From Bacteroidota bacterium (lineage in GTDB: Bacteria; Bacteroidota; Bacteroidia; Bacteroidales; Lentimicrobiaceae): a stretch of DNA of 64,000 nt. Below are positions 17,571 to 25,836 of the stretch, in pieces. The notes under the pieces are model-generated. The model ran no database searches. It worked only from the letters and a program-made list of their open reading frames with translations, and had not been told where the DNA came from. The stretch spans positions 168,423-232,422 of the forward strand of contig JAEYSM010000023.1 in the NCBI GenBank assembly GCA_023434665.1. Direction: 5' to 3'. The position numbers were made by a program, and so were the translations under genes. Within the stretch, counting starts at the first letter, position 1. Every line of letters starts with the position of its first letter.

Positions 17571-17578
17571 CAAACCTA
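17571..17578 (-). promoter_or_regulatory. Possible -7 element for pruA
   Basis: On the minus strand TAGGTTTG matches TAnnTTTG exactly, 55 bp upstream of the ATG at 17516. No good -33 partner is seen. It supports the shorter pruA start. Confidence 0.35.
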
Positions 17579-17633
17579 TTTGTTCATATCTTTAATTGTC
17601 ATTAACATAGCGTTTTATTTATACTTTTTACCA

Positions 17634-18386
17634 ATGAAATACATGATTATAACCGGAACAAGTTCTGGTTTAGGAGAGGCTTTTGCACGTCTTGCCATTG
17701 AAGAAAAAAGGAAAGTATTCTGCATTTCACGTACCGTAAATGCTGAGCTAAAAGAATTGGCTGAACTCCACAAAACGGGTTTTTGGTATTTTGAACAGGA
17801 CTTGACGGAAGTGGAAGAAATTGTGCCAATCATGACTGAAATATTTTCTTATATCGATATTAAAAGTGCTACAGAACTAGTTCTTATAAACAATGCAGGT
17901 ACAGTTGAACCGGTAAGACCATTAAATGAATGTACTGCCTCAGAAATCAATAACCATTTGTTGGTTAACCTTGTCGCTCCCTTTGTACTGACAAGTGGAT
18001 TCATTCGTGAAAGTGAGAAATTTATATGCAAAAAATTTGTCATCAATATTACCAGTGGTGCAGCCTCTAATCCATATTATGGATGGTCACTCTATTGCTC
18101 ATCAAAAGCTGGGCTGGATATGCTGACAAGAACGGCCGCATTAGAGCAGACAGGTAAAGAATATCCTGTGACAACAGTTTCAATAGCTCCAGGTGTATTG
18201 GACACACCAATGCAAGCCAAAGTAAGAAATGCCAACTCTGATGATTTCCCGATGAAGCCTAAGTTTGAACTACTATATAAAGAAAACAAATTAACTCCCC
18301 CTCTTGAAGCGGCAGCAAAAATTTTACAAATGATTAATGAGGGTAGTCTTTCCTCGGGAACCATAAGGGATTTGAGAGAGAGCTGA
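17634..18386 (+). CDS. Short-chain dehydrogenase/reductase (benzil/sepiapterin-reductase-like)
   Basis: 250 residues from ATG 17634. A start at 17580 would add an implausible hydrophobic leader. Classical SDR: the cofactor loop TGTSSGLG (residues 7-14), NNAG near 85, the catalytic Ser in NITSGAAS near 139, and Tyr154-x3-Lys158 (YCSSK). The end (APGVLDTPMQAKVRN, then an acidic/Lys-rich tail) resembles YueD/sepiapterin reductase-like SDRs that reduce carbonyls with NADPH. The substrate cannot be told. It lies upstream of the ModE-like gene on the same strand, separated by 55 bp with a promoter candidate. A link to aldehyde metabolism is only contextual. Confidence 0.8.
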   Translation: MKYMIITGTSSGLGEAFARLAIEEKRKVFCISRTVNAELKELAELHKTGFWYFEQDLTEVEEIVPIMTEIFSYIDIKSATELVLINNAGTVEPVRPLNECTASEINNHLLVNLVAPFVLTSGFIRESEKFICKKFVINITSGAASNPYYGWSLYCSSKAGLDMLTRTAALEQTGKEYPVTTVSIAPGVLDTPMQAKVRNANSDDFPMKPKFELLYKENKLTPPLEAAAKILQMINEGSLSSGTIRDLRES

Positions 18387-18410
18387 ATATTCTTTCTGTT
18401 TTGTTTGTAT

Positions 18411-18418
18411 TACATTTG
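18411..18418 (+). promoter_or_regulatory. Possible -7 element for the modE-like/wtpA unit
   Basis: TACATTTG matches TAnnTTTG exactly, 23 bp before the ATG at 18442. No TTTG lies at the expected -33 spacing; nearby TTTG copies sit too close. Confidence 0.4.
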
Positions 18419-18441
18419 CAGAACAGTAATTTTAAAAATTA

Positions 18442-18804
18442 ATGGAAATTTTCAACAGAATGAAGCTAAACTATAAAATATGGTTTAGCAGTATTGAAAA
18501 TGAAGGAATAATGGGTGATGGAAAGTGGATCATCCTGAAAGCTATCGAAGAGGCAGGTTCTCTCACAAAAGCTTGTGATAACCTTCAGATCACATATCGT
18601 AGAACGTGGAATGACCTGAAAAGAATAGAAAAAACTTTAGGATTCCCATTATTGGAAAGCACCAGAGGAGGGTCAGAGGGTGGAGGTATGAAGCTTACCG
18701 AAGAAGGCAAAAGGCTGGTCAAAGCTTTCGATAATTTTCACTCAAAAGTTGATAACTTAATGCAAGAGCACTTTCAATTAATGTTACAGGAATTAAAAAA
18801 ATAA
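18442..18804 (+). CDS. ModE-type winged-helix regulator lacking molbindin domains
   Basis: 120 residues. The whole protein is the DNA-binding half of ModE: MGDGKWIILKAIEEAGSLTKAC (about 24-45), then SYRRTW-like recognition helix ITYRRTWNDLKRIEKTLGFPLLES, then RGGSEGGGMKLTEEGKRLVKAF (wing and following helix). ModE normally carries C-terminal molbindin domains that bind molybdate or tungstate. None is present here, so it cannot sense the oxyanion by the usual domain. It is encoded 14 bp upstream of wtpA and is probably in the same unit, so it likely regulates tungstate uptake or the AOR gene. Confidence 0.85.
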   Translation: MEIFNRMKLNYKIWFSSIENEGIMGDGKWIILKAIEEAGSLTKACDNLQITYRRTWNDLKRIEKTLGFPLLESTRGGSEGGGMKLTEEGKRLVKAFDNFHSKVDNLMQEHFQLMLQELKK

Positions 18805-18818
18805 CCACCCGCCCTCTT

Positions 18819-19793
18819 ATGAGATCAATATTTAAGTTTCTTTGTTTTTTTTCAGTTGTCTTGACAATATTCTCTTCATGTGGCCCGGCTGGAATTAAAA
18901 CCATTGAAGGCAATGATTCAATTTCCGGGAAATTAATAGTCTTTCATGCAGGTAGTTTAAGTGTCCCTATGAAAGCACTGGCCGATTCTTTTAAAATTAG
19001 ACACCCGGGAATAATATTGAAGACTGAATCGGCAGGAAGCTTAACCTCTATTAGAAAAATCACGGACCTTAAAAGAGACTGCGATATTCTTGCTTCTGCA
19101 GATGCCATAATGATTGATAAAATGATGATTCCTGAATTCGCGACTTGGAATCTTCATTTCGCTGTAAATGAAATGGCTCTGGTTTATCAGGAACAATCTA
19201 ATCTTGCAGAGGAAATTGATAATTCAAATTGGCTTGAGATCATAAATCGTAAAGATGTCATTATAGGAAGAGCTGATCCTTCAACCGATCCTTGTGGATA
19301 TAGAACGGTACTAACGCTTAAACTGGCCGAGAAAGCTGGTTTTTCATCGGTCAAAGCCGAAAATATTTTAGCTAAGGACATTAAGTACATTCGCCCAAAA
19401 GAAGTTGATTTGTTGGCCTTACTGGAGACTAATACTGTTGATTATATTTTCCTTTATAAATCAGTCGCCTTACAGCATAAATTACCTTTTATAGAGTTGA
19501 GCGATTCAATAAATCTTAAAGAACCATCACTAAATGACTGGTATAGCACAGTAAGTGTTGAAGTTCCAGGTAACTCTCCTGATGAGAAAATTATCAGGCA
19601 AGGAGAAGCTATGGTTTACGGAATAACGATACCTGTAACTTCCACCAACCCAAAGGCTGCAGAAACATTCATTAAATTTATTATCGATGAAGGTGCACGA
19701 ATCATTGCTGCTTGCCAGCAAACACCTTACGACCCTCCTGTTCTGAGTTCAATAAGCTCTGCTCCAAAATGGCTGAACGAAAAGTTACAATAA
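18819..19793 (+). CDS. wtpA: Tungstate-binding lipoprotein of an ABC importer (WtpA/ModA-type)
   Basis: 324 residues with a lipoprotein signal (TIFSSC, Cys21), so it is membrane-anchored in the periplasm. The body closely follows archaeal WtpA: LIVFHAGSLSVPMKALADSF (about 40-59), ESAGSLTSIRKITDL, CDILASADAIMIDKMMIPEF, NEMALVYQEQSN, DPSTDPCGYRTVLTLKLAEK, VDYIFLYKSVALQH and VYGITIPVTS. WtpA binds tungstate (and molybdate) very tightly and delivers it to WtpB/WtpC. No permease or ATPase gene follows. The only matching wtpB/wtpC-type genes in the window are about 29 kb downstream on the same strand. Tungstate over molybdate is inferred from the WtpA resemblance and the AOR context. Confidence 0.88.
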   Translation: MRSIFKFLCFFSVVLTIFSSCGPAGIKTIEGNDSISGKLIVFHAGSLSVPMKALADSFKIRHPGIILKTESAGSLTSIRKITDLKRDCDILASADAIMIDKMMIPEFATWNLHFAVNEMALVYQEQSNLAEEIDNSNWLEIINRKDVIIGRADPSTDPCGYRTVLTLKLAEKAGFSSVKAENILAKDIKYIRPKEVDLLALLETNTVDYIFLYKSVALQHKLPFIELSDSINLKEPSLNDWYSTVSVEVPGNSPDEKIIRQGEAMVYGITIPVTSTNPKAAETFIKFIIDEGARIIAACQQTPYDPPVLSSISSAPKWLNEKLQ

Positions 19794-19801
19794 CAGAACT
19801 T

Positions 19802-19809
19802 TAAGTTTG
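19802..19809 (+). promoter_or_regulatory. Possible -7 element for the ALDH7-type gene
   Basis: TAAGTTTG matches TAnnTTTG exactly, 28 bp before the ATG at 19838, and lies just after the wtpA stop. No -33 partner at the usual spacing. Suggests the dehydrogenase can be transcribed separately from wtpA. Confidence 0.35.
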
Positions 19810-19837
19810 CATTATTGTTAAAAAGGAAAAATTAACA

Positions 19838-21400
19838 ATGATGGAAAAAGTTATGACCACGCCTTCCGTGCAGGAAGTATTATGGAATTTAGGAATAGAA
19901 GAAATAAATAATGGTGCTTGCACAGGGCAGCAATGGATTGAAACAAAAGGTGCTCTGATTAAAAGTTACTCCCCTGCAGATGGTAAGCATATAGGGTCAA
20001 TAAGACAGGCAATGCCTGACGATTACAATCAAATTATACAGAAGGCAACCACTGCTTTCGAAACATGGAAAATAGTTCCTGCCCCTAAAAGAGGAGAAAT
20101 AGTAAGACAAATCGGCCTGCGACTTCGAGAATATAAGAAAGATCTTGGAGCTCTTGTTTCCTACGAGATGGGTAAAGTCTATCAGGAAGGAATGGGTGAA
20201 GTTCAGGAGATGATTGACATTGCAGACTTCGCAGTAGGACTTTCCCGACAATTGTATGGCTTCACTATGCACTCTGAAAGAGAACAACACAGAATGTACG
20301 AGCAGTATCATCCTCTGGGTGTTGTTGGTGTAGTTACAGCATTCAATTTTCCAGTCGCTGTTTGGGCCTGGAATGCAATGCTGGCACTAGTATGCGGAGA
20401 TGTGGTTGTATGGAAACCTAGTTCAAAAGTTATGCTCAGTGCTATTGCAGTGCATAAAATAATTGAGAAAACATTAGCTGAAAATAATGTTCCTGAAGGA
20501 GTATTGAGTCTGATAGCAGGCGGTTCATCAAGTATTGGAGATCTGTTGCTGAATGATAAAAGAATTCCTCTAGTTTCTGTTACAGGTTCCACACGAGTGG
20601 GTAAGCATGTTAACAAAATTGTGGGAGAGCGTTTGGGTAAAACCATTCTTGAACTGGGCGGTAATAATGCTATTATTATTTCACAGCATGCAAACCTTAA
20701 ACTTGCTTTGATGGGAAGCTTATTTGGTGCAGTAGCCACAGCAGGACAAAGATGTACTTCAACCAGGAGACTTATTATTCACGATTCAATCTATGAGGAG
20801 TTTAAGCAGAATCTGATTGATGCTTACAAACAGTTAAAAATAGGCCATCCACTGGATCTAGGTGTTGTCGTAGGTCCCCTGATTGATAAAGATGCGGTAA
20901 AATCATTTTTAGCAGCTCAGGAGAAAATAAAGCAGCAAGGAGGAAAAATCGCTTATGGCGGTTCTATCCTTTCAGGCAATGGCTATGAGTCAGGTTGTTA
21001 TGTTATGCCTTGTATTGCTGAAGTTCAGAACGAGTATGAAATTGTTCAGGAAGAGACCTTCGCTCCCATTTTATACCTCATCAGATATAACAATATTGAA
21101 GAAGCTGTTAAAATCAATAATGATGTACCACAAGGTTTATCTTCTTCAATATTCTCAAATCATATTATGGAAACAGAATACTTTCTTTCTCATAAAGGAT
21201 CGGATTGTGGAATAGCCAATGTAAATATTGCTACAAATGGTGCAGAAATCGGTGGAGCTTTCGGTGGTGAGAAGGATACCGGCGGAGGACGCGAATCGGG
21301 TTCTGATTCTTGGAAAGCTTACATGAGAAGGCAAACTAACACGATAAATTACTCTAACGATTTACCCCTAGCTCAGGGAATCAGTTTTAATTTAGATTAA
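19838..21400 (+). CDS. ALDH7-family aldehyde dehydrogenase (probable L-aminoadipate-semialdehyde dehydrogenase)
   Basis: 520 residues. The antiquitin-like (ALDH7) type oxidises alpha-aminoadipate semialdehyde to aminoadipate in lysine breakdown and also takes other aldehydes. Motifs: the N-terminal helix around VQEVLWNLGIEEINNGACTG, GVVTAFNFPVAVWAWNAMLA, TGSTRVGKHV, ELGGNNAIII with general-base Glu272, TAGQRCTSTRRL with catalytic Cys306, EETFAPILYLIRY, and the late IGGAFGGEKDTGGGRESGSDSWKAYM that is typical of this branch. It follows wtpA by 44 bp with its own -7 candidate. With pruA it is the second semialdehyde dehydrogenase near the AOR gene. The substrate assignment is by family only. Confidence 0.87.
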   Translation: MMEKVMTTPSVQEVLWNLGIEEINNGACTGQQWIETKGALIKSYSPADGKHIGSIRQAMPDDYNQIIQKATTAFETWKIVPAPKRGEIVRQIGLRLREYKKDLGALVSYEMGKVYQEGMGEVQEMIDIADFAVGLSRQLYGFTMHSEREQHRMYEQYHPLGVVGVVTAFNFPVAVWAWNAMLALVCGDVVVWKPSSKVMLSAIAVHKIIEKTLAENNVPEGVLSLIAGGSSSIGDLLLNDKRIPLVSVTGSTRVGKHVNKIVGERLGKTILELGGNNAIIISQHANLKLALMGSLFGAVATAGQRCTSTRRLIIHDSIYEEFKQNLIDAYKQLKIGHPLDLGVVVGPLIDKDAVKSFLAAQEKIKQQGGKIAYGGSILSGNGYESGCYVMPCIAEVQNEYEIVQEETFAPILYLIRYNNIEEAVKINNDVPQGLSSSIFSNHIMETEYFLSHKGSDCGIANVNIATNGAEIGGAFGGEKDTGGGRESGSDSWKAYMRRQTNTINYSNDLPLAQGISFNLD

Positions 21401-21460
21401 GATATTTGATCGTTTTATGGTGCCGCTGAATTAATTGTCAATTATCATTCAAATTCATCT

Positions 21461-21503
21461 AACTGGTTAGTTTAAAAATTTATAAACTAGCCAGTTTTCT
21501 TTT
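21461..21503. terminator. Bidirectional terminator between convergent genes
   Basis: 14-bp stem with one G-U pair (21461-21474 and 21483-21496) around an 8-base loop, followed by TTCTTTTT. Lies between the ALDH7-type gene (+) and the SGNH-like gene (-). Confidence 0.75.
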
Positions 21504-21513
21504 TATGATATGA

Positions 21514-22578
21514 TTAATAAGACTTTTCATTTTGGCAATCGTTATCAACCTTATGGTTTAACATCACATTTGAGTCAGTATTAAGCGATGCCTGATGAAT
21601 ATCCTTACGATTTACTGTTTGTATCAACTTTGTTAATGATTCATTGTGTCTCATATCATATACCAGTTTGCTTGTAAATAATTGCGCACCTTTCCCATTA
21701 AGATGTGAAGCATTATAGAAGTACTCTTTTTGATGTGATATCGGATCAACAGAATAATCCAGAAATGGAATATTATATTTATCTGAAAACATGGAAAACA
21801 GACCTATAACTTCATCTCTGTTTTTTACAAAGTCATGTCCTTCTATGTATTCAGGAGAATAAACGAATACTAATGCAATTCCGTTATTTAAGCATTCTCT
21901 TATGTACTGATCAAACAATTCTACGGAGGCGGTATCAATGACAGCTTTAAAATCAGGATACTTTTCTTTTGCTCTCTTAAGATCATCATTCCATTCTTCA
22001 TCGCGATATACAAAGCCCTTATATCTTAAAGAATCGGTTACTTCGTTTCCTATAACTCCTCTTAGAGCTTTGCCAATTGTCTTAAACTGACCATAGTACC
22101 TGATAAGTGGAATCCTGTAATCAAAGGCATCATAACCTTGATAATCTTTCGTCCACTCTTCAATCTTATTGTTATACAAAAGATAAGGAAGGAATTGTTC
22201 CATTTGAAAGAGATCTTTTCTTTTCACAAGTGTAAAGATATCAACGGAGTGGATTATAAGCTTAGGTTTCCTATTATGTTCAAGCAGCTCTTTATGCCGA
22301 AAATATTGAAGCCAAAAATTATGTCCGTTAATTCCAAGATTGTAAGAACGAACTTGTAGACTGTCACTAATAATCTTGGGATCAAAATGAACCATTGCTC
22401 TTGATGACCCGTAAACAACCACTTCAGCATTAATATTCCCATCATAAATATCATTCCATACACTAAACTCTCCCTGTCGAGAGCTTCGAAGTGTATTACT
22501 CAAAAACCAATCAGCAATAAACATCAATGCTATCAGGGGAATAGAGAAAAGAATGATATTACGAATTAATTTCTTCAT
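21514..22578 (-). CDS. SGNH-like (DltD/AlgJ-type) membrane-anchored acyl-transfer partner
   Basis: 354 residues from ATG 22578. A longer frame to 22662 would overlap the MBOAT gene by 82 bp and bury the anchor. One N-terminal membrane helix (about 5-25) precedes an extracytoplasmic domain with the SGNH-type nucleophile block VVVYGSSRAMVHFDP (Ser58/Ser59) near residue 60. The C-terminal block NASHLNGKGAQLF (about 290-302) supplies the His. Proteins of this shape work with MBOAT enzymes to move acyl groups onto exported polysaccharides. The MBOAT gene ends 2 bp upstream. The target polymer is presumably the product of the locus to the right. Confidence 0.75.
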   Translation of the reverse strand: MKKLIRNIILFSIPLIALMFIADWFLSNTLRSSRQGEFSVWNDIYDGNINAEVVVYGSSRAMVHFDPKIISDSLQVRSYNLGINGHNFWLQYFRHKELLEHNRKPKLIIHSVDIFTLVKRKDLFQMEQFLPYLLYNNKIEEWTKDYQGYDAFDYRIPLIRYYGQFKTIGKALRGVIGNEVTDSLRYKGFVYRDEEWNDDLKRAKEKYPDFKAVIDTASVELFDQYIRECLNNGIALVFVYSPEYIEGHDFVKNRDEVIGLFSMFSDKYNIPFLDYSVDPISHQKEYFYNASHLNGKGAQLFTSKLVYDMRHNESLTKLIQTVNRKDIHQASLNTDSNVMLNHKVDNDCQNEKSY

Positions 22579-22580
22579 GG

Positions 22581-24023
22581 TTAAAATTGGAAATATATAA
22601 AAGTTTGACCTTGACCTGCAAAAAGGAATATTATTGCAATGATTGAATAATAAGTTACCCATCTTACAGGCCGGGAAAATTTCACTGAAACTGTTTCAAT
22701 TGCATACTGATCTTCTCTACCCCACCATTCAACTGCCAGAAAAATAGCAATGAGTCCAAGGACTAATATTGCTCTTGATGAAAGGGCAGGTATCGTAAAA
22801 AAGCTCAGAGAAAAAATTGTTCCAATTATTTCGGCTGCATGAGTGACTGACTCAGCTCTAAAAAAGATCCATGCAAACAATGTCAGAAGAAATGTAAGCA
22901 TAATAGAAGAAAATTCTCGTAACGATGGAAGATTTTTCCCTTTAGCTACAATATCAAGATTAACTCTATTCTTTTTTCTCAAGAGTAATGGCAAGAAGAA
23001 AATGGCATTCAAGGCCCCCCAAATAATAAAGGTCCAATTAGCGCCATGCCAGAATCCACTCACTAGAAAGATAATAAAAGTGTTTCTGATTTTCATCCAT
23101 TCTCCTCCTTTACTCCCACCAAGTGGTATATACAAATAGTCGCGGAACCATGTGGAAAGAGAAATATGCCATCTTCGCCAAAATTCAGCGATATCGCGTG
23201 AAAAGTAAGGGAATGCGAAATTTCGCATTAAGCTAATACCAAATAAGCGAGAAGTTCCAATCGCAATGTCAGAGTATCCTGAAAAGTCGCCATATATTTG
23301 TATAGCAAAGAAGAAAGCTCCTAACAAGAGTGTACTTCCACCATACTCTCCTGAATTATTAAATATTTGATTCGCAAAGAAAGCAGCATTATCAGCTATA
23401 ACTATTTTCTTAAATAGCCCCCATAATATCTGCCTTAAGCCGTCTACTGCGAAACTATAATTAAATACTCTCTTATGTTTAAATTGGGGGAGTAAATTTG
23501 TTGCTCGTTCTATAGGTCCAGCAACCAATTGAGGAAAGAAAGTAACAAATGCTGCAAACGCAATAAAATCCTTAGTAGGCTCAAGTTTTCTTCTATAAAC
23601 ATCAATTCCGTAACTTAACGTTTGAAACGTATAAAAACTAATTCCAACAGGAAGAATGATGTTTAATGATCTGGGACTTATCTCTTGCCCAAAAAAGGAA
23701 AATGCTTGTACGAAGTTGTCAACAAAAAAGTTGTAATACTTAAAAAATCCCAGTAAACCCAAATTAGTAATGATGCTTATAGTAAGAAAAACCTTTCTCC
23801 GAAAGGGTCTTTCTTCCCGATTCATCAATAGCCCAATTACATAGTCTGTAAGTGTACTAATGAAAAGCAATGATAAAAATCTCCAATCCCACCAACCATA
23901 AAAAACATAACTTACTACAAGTATCAGAAGATTCTGTAACTTCAAGTTGTGGTTCGTTGCAAACCAGTACAGAATGAATACAATTGGTAAGAATATAGCG
24001 AAATCAATAGAATTGAATAACAT
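22581..24023 (-). CDS. MBOAT-family O-acyltransferase (AlgI/DltB-like)
   Basis: 480 residues with about ten transmembrane helices. AlgI-type landmarks: the N-terminal LLFNSIDFAIFLPIVFILYW, LGFFKYYNFF, LPVGISFYTFQTLSYGIDVYR, FPQLVAGPIERATNLLPQF, then FSGYSDIAIGTSRLFGI and FPYFSRDIAEFWRRWHISLS. The catalytic His326 lies in SGFWHGANWTFIIWG. These proteins transfer acetyl or other acyl groups from the cytoplasm across the inner membrane for polysaccharide O-acylation. It is paired with the SGNH-like protein encoded immediately downstream. The pair runs opposite to the rest of the polysaccharide locus. Confidence 0.92.
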   Translation of the reverse strand: MLFNSIDFAIFLPIVFILYWFATNHNLKLQNLLILVVSYVFYGWWDWRFLSLLFISTLTDYVIGLLMNREERPFRRKVFLTISIITNLGLLGFFKYYNFFVDNFVQAFSFFGQEISPRSLNIILPVGISFYTFQTLSYGIDVYRRKLEPTKDFIAFAAFVTFFPQLVAGPIERATNLLPQFKHKRVFNYSFAVDGLRQILWGLFKKIVIADNAAFFANQIFNNSGEYGGSTLLLGAFFFAIQIYGDFSGYSDIAIGTSRLFGISLMRNFAFPYFSRDIAEFWRRWHISLSTWFRDYLYIPLGGSKGGEWMKIRNTFIIFLVSGFWHGANWTFIIWGALNAIFFLPLLLRKKNRVNLDIVAKGKNLPSLREFSSIMLTFLLTLFAWIFFRAESVTHAAEIIGTIFSLSFFTIPALSSRAILVLGLIAIFLAVEWWGREDQYAIETVSVKFSRPVRWVTYYSIIAIIFLFAGQGQTFIYFQF

Positions 24024-24106
24024 CAGTTTAACAAGTTAGCATAGAAACAATTACTCGCATTTTTTAAACACAGTATGTAGTAAAAAGTTAATGAAAATTG
24101 AAAGCT

Positions 24107-24346
24107 TTAAGCGAGAATGTTTCTTTTATTGTTAATCATATTAAACATATTGAAAAACTGACTATCATAAGAGTTGTAGTTTCTTTCGGGATCATTGATT
24201 AAGTCAGGTGGCATCTCTATGTTTTTCGCAAGTTCGGGGTATTTAAGATTTATCGATCTTACCATATTGTCAACCTGAGTCATTATTTTTTCACCTGCTT
24301 TCAGTATTCTACTTCTTTGAATATGATCTAGATCTGACTTGTTCAT
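24107..24346 (-). CDS. Hypothetical small protein
   Basis: 79 residues from ATG 24346; a further in-frame ATG at 24397 would add 17 poorly fitting residues. The sequence is hydrophilic, with an acidic/basic helical N-terminus (MNKSDLDHIQRSRILKAGEKIM), a central RSINLKYPELAKNIEMPPDLI segment, and an Asn-rich end. There is no signal peptide, no membrane segment and no domain I recognise. It lies between the O-acylation pair and the divergent polymerase candidate. It may be a real small gene or a chance frame. Confidence 0.35.
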   Translation of the reverse strand: MNKSDLDHIQRSRILKAGEKIMTQVDNMVRSINLKYPELAKNIEMPPDLINDPERNYNSYDSQFFNMFNMINNKRNILA

Positions 24347-24597
24347 AGCATTTTTTCTTTGAGAGTGAGCGTAACCATACAAAGGTTGTGTAAACAAGTG
24401 ACTTTCTTTTTATACGAAAATGTGAAAGTTTTACATGATTTGCCCATGAGATGGAAAAATGAACTTCAATTTGTTTTGCTCATTTGAACATTATTAGGTT
24501 GTTTCACTTTAAAAGGGTTCATAGTCTTTTACTTAAAGAATATAAACATCTGGAACAATGTCATAGTTAGGTGCGTTTTGATATCAATAATTACAAA

Positions 24598-25836
24598 ATG
24601 GCTAAAAAACTAATAATCATATTTATAACCTTAACTGCAGTCGAATTTTATAATCTGGCATTTTTGGGCCCTAATTTTGCAAAAATCTTACAGGTTGCAG
24701 GCATTGGACTGCTTTTAGGAATACTTATTATACAAACAGTTTATCAGAAACAAATAGATTTCCCCAAGAATTTTTCATGGGGAGTGTTTCTTATTTTTTT
24801 GGGCGTTGCACTCAGTATGCTCATGGCAAAAGCCGGTCACGATCAGGCTTTTCAAATAACATTGATTGCTCAGCGATTTATGTATTACTATATTGCTTAT
24901 TGGGTGTTGCATTCTATAAAATTCTCAATTGAGGATCTTGAAAGAATCATATTATGGATGGGCATTACTTTCTCAATTCTTTATATAATACAGTTTATAG
25001 TTTACCCGACGGTAGTCTTCGATGTAAGGATAGCAGAAGACCGAGGCACTGTCAGAATATTTCTGTCAGGATTTCTCTTTCTTTCTATTGCCTACTTTTT
25101 AACTCTGAGTAAGATATTTCGAGAATTTTCCTTTTTCAGATTATTTAGTTTGACATTATTCCTGAGTATATTCATTCTGATGGGCACCCGACAAATAATA
25201 TTTTCAATACTCCTGCTGACCATTATGTATGTACTTTTTAGTAAGGCAGTCAAATCAAGGGTAATTATCTTATTCCTGATGGGCATTGCTACAATTCCGA
25301 TCCTGGTACTATTTCAGGATATTTTTTTAAGTCTCCTCGACTTATCAAAGAGTCAATCAGAAACCATTGCAGAAAATGTCAGGCTAAGAGCTGCAGTTTT
25401 CTTTTTAACAGAATTCTTTCCTAACAATTTGGCTTACATAACCGGCAATGGTGCTGATAGCACTAATTCCTATTACGGCTTCATGGTTCAGATGTATAAA
25501 GATGCATATGGCTTTTATCAATCGGATATCGGTCTCGTTGGTGATTATACAAAATTTGGTGCAGCCTTTGTAATTGGTGCATTTTACATTCTCTTTAAAA
25601 TCATTTTTGGTCGTTTAAGTCCTAACAATTCTTATATAAGATATCTTTTCCTCAGCATTATTCTTACACTTTTCACAGGTGGTGGGCCATTTGCACAGTC
25701 AGATTCCATCATTGCAATTTGCTTTTTAATGTATATTCTCGATGTCGATAAATACGATAGAGATGTCTTAGAATATGAAAAATTGAATGCAGAAGAAGAA
25801 GAAGAAACCTTAATATTGACTACTCAAACAAGATGA
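24598..25836 (+). CDS. Wzy/O-antigen-ligase-like polysaccharide polymerase (integral membrane)
   Basis: 412 residues from ATG 24598; a GTG at 24571 is the alternative. About ten hydrophobic helices are visible, with a longer extracytoplasmic loop (about residues 250-320, containing the ENVRLRAAVFFLTEFFPNNL and GNGADSTNSYYGFM segments), the layout of Wzy polymerases and WaaL-type ligases. The C-terminus is acidic (EEEEE). Sequence conservation in this class is very low, so the call rests on topology and position at the head of a plus-strand glycosyltransferase run. It overlaps the next gene by 4 bp. It would join repeat units on the periplasmic side. Confidence 0.65.
   Translation: MAKKLIIIFITLTAVEFYNLAFLGPNFAKILQVAGIGLLLGILIIQTVYQKQIDFPKNFSWGVFLIFLGVALSMLMAKAGHDQAFQITLIAQRFMYYYIAYWVLHSIKFSIEDLERIILWMGITFSILYIIQFIVYPTVVFDVRIAEDRGTVRIFLSGFLFLSIAYFLTLSKIFREFSFFRLFSLTLFLSIFILMGTRQIIFSILLLTIMYVLFSKAVKSRVIILFLMGIATIPILVLFQDIFLSLLDLSKSQSETIAENVRLRAAVFFLTEFFPNNLAYITGNGADSTNSYYGFMVQMYKDAYGFYQSDIGLVGDYTKFGAAFVIGAFYILFKIIFGRLSPNNSYIRYLFLSIILTLFTGGGPFAQSDSIIAICFLMYILDVDKYDRDVLEYEKLNAEEEEETLILTTQTR

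Noticed and set aside
17517..17573. Longer start for pruA at ATG 17573
   Set aside because: It coincides with a TAnnTTTG element on the same strand and adds 19 residues unlike the family start.
22581..22662. Upstream extension of the SGNH-like gene to ATG 22662
   Set aside because: It would overlap the MBOAT gene by 82 bp and add residues before the membrane anchor; ATG 22578 fits the spacing of the pair.
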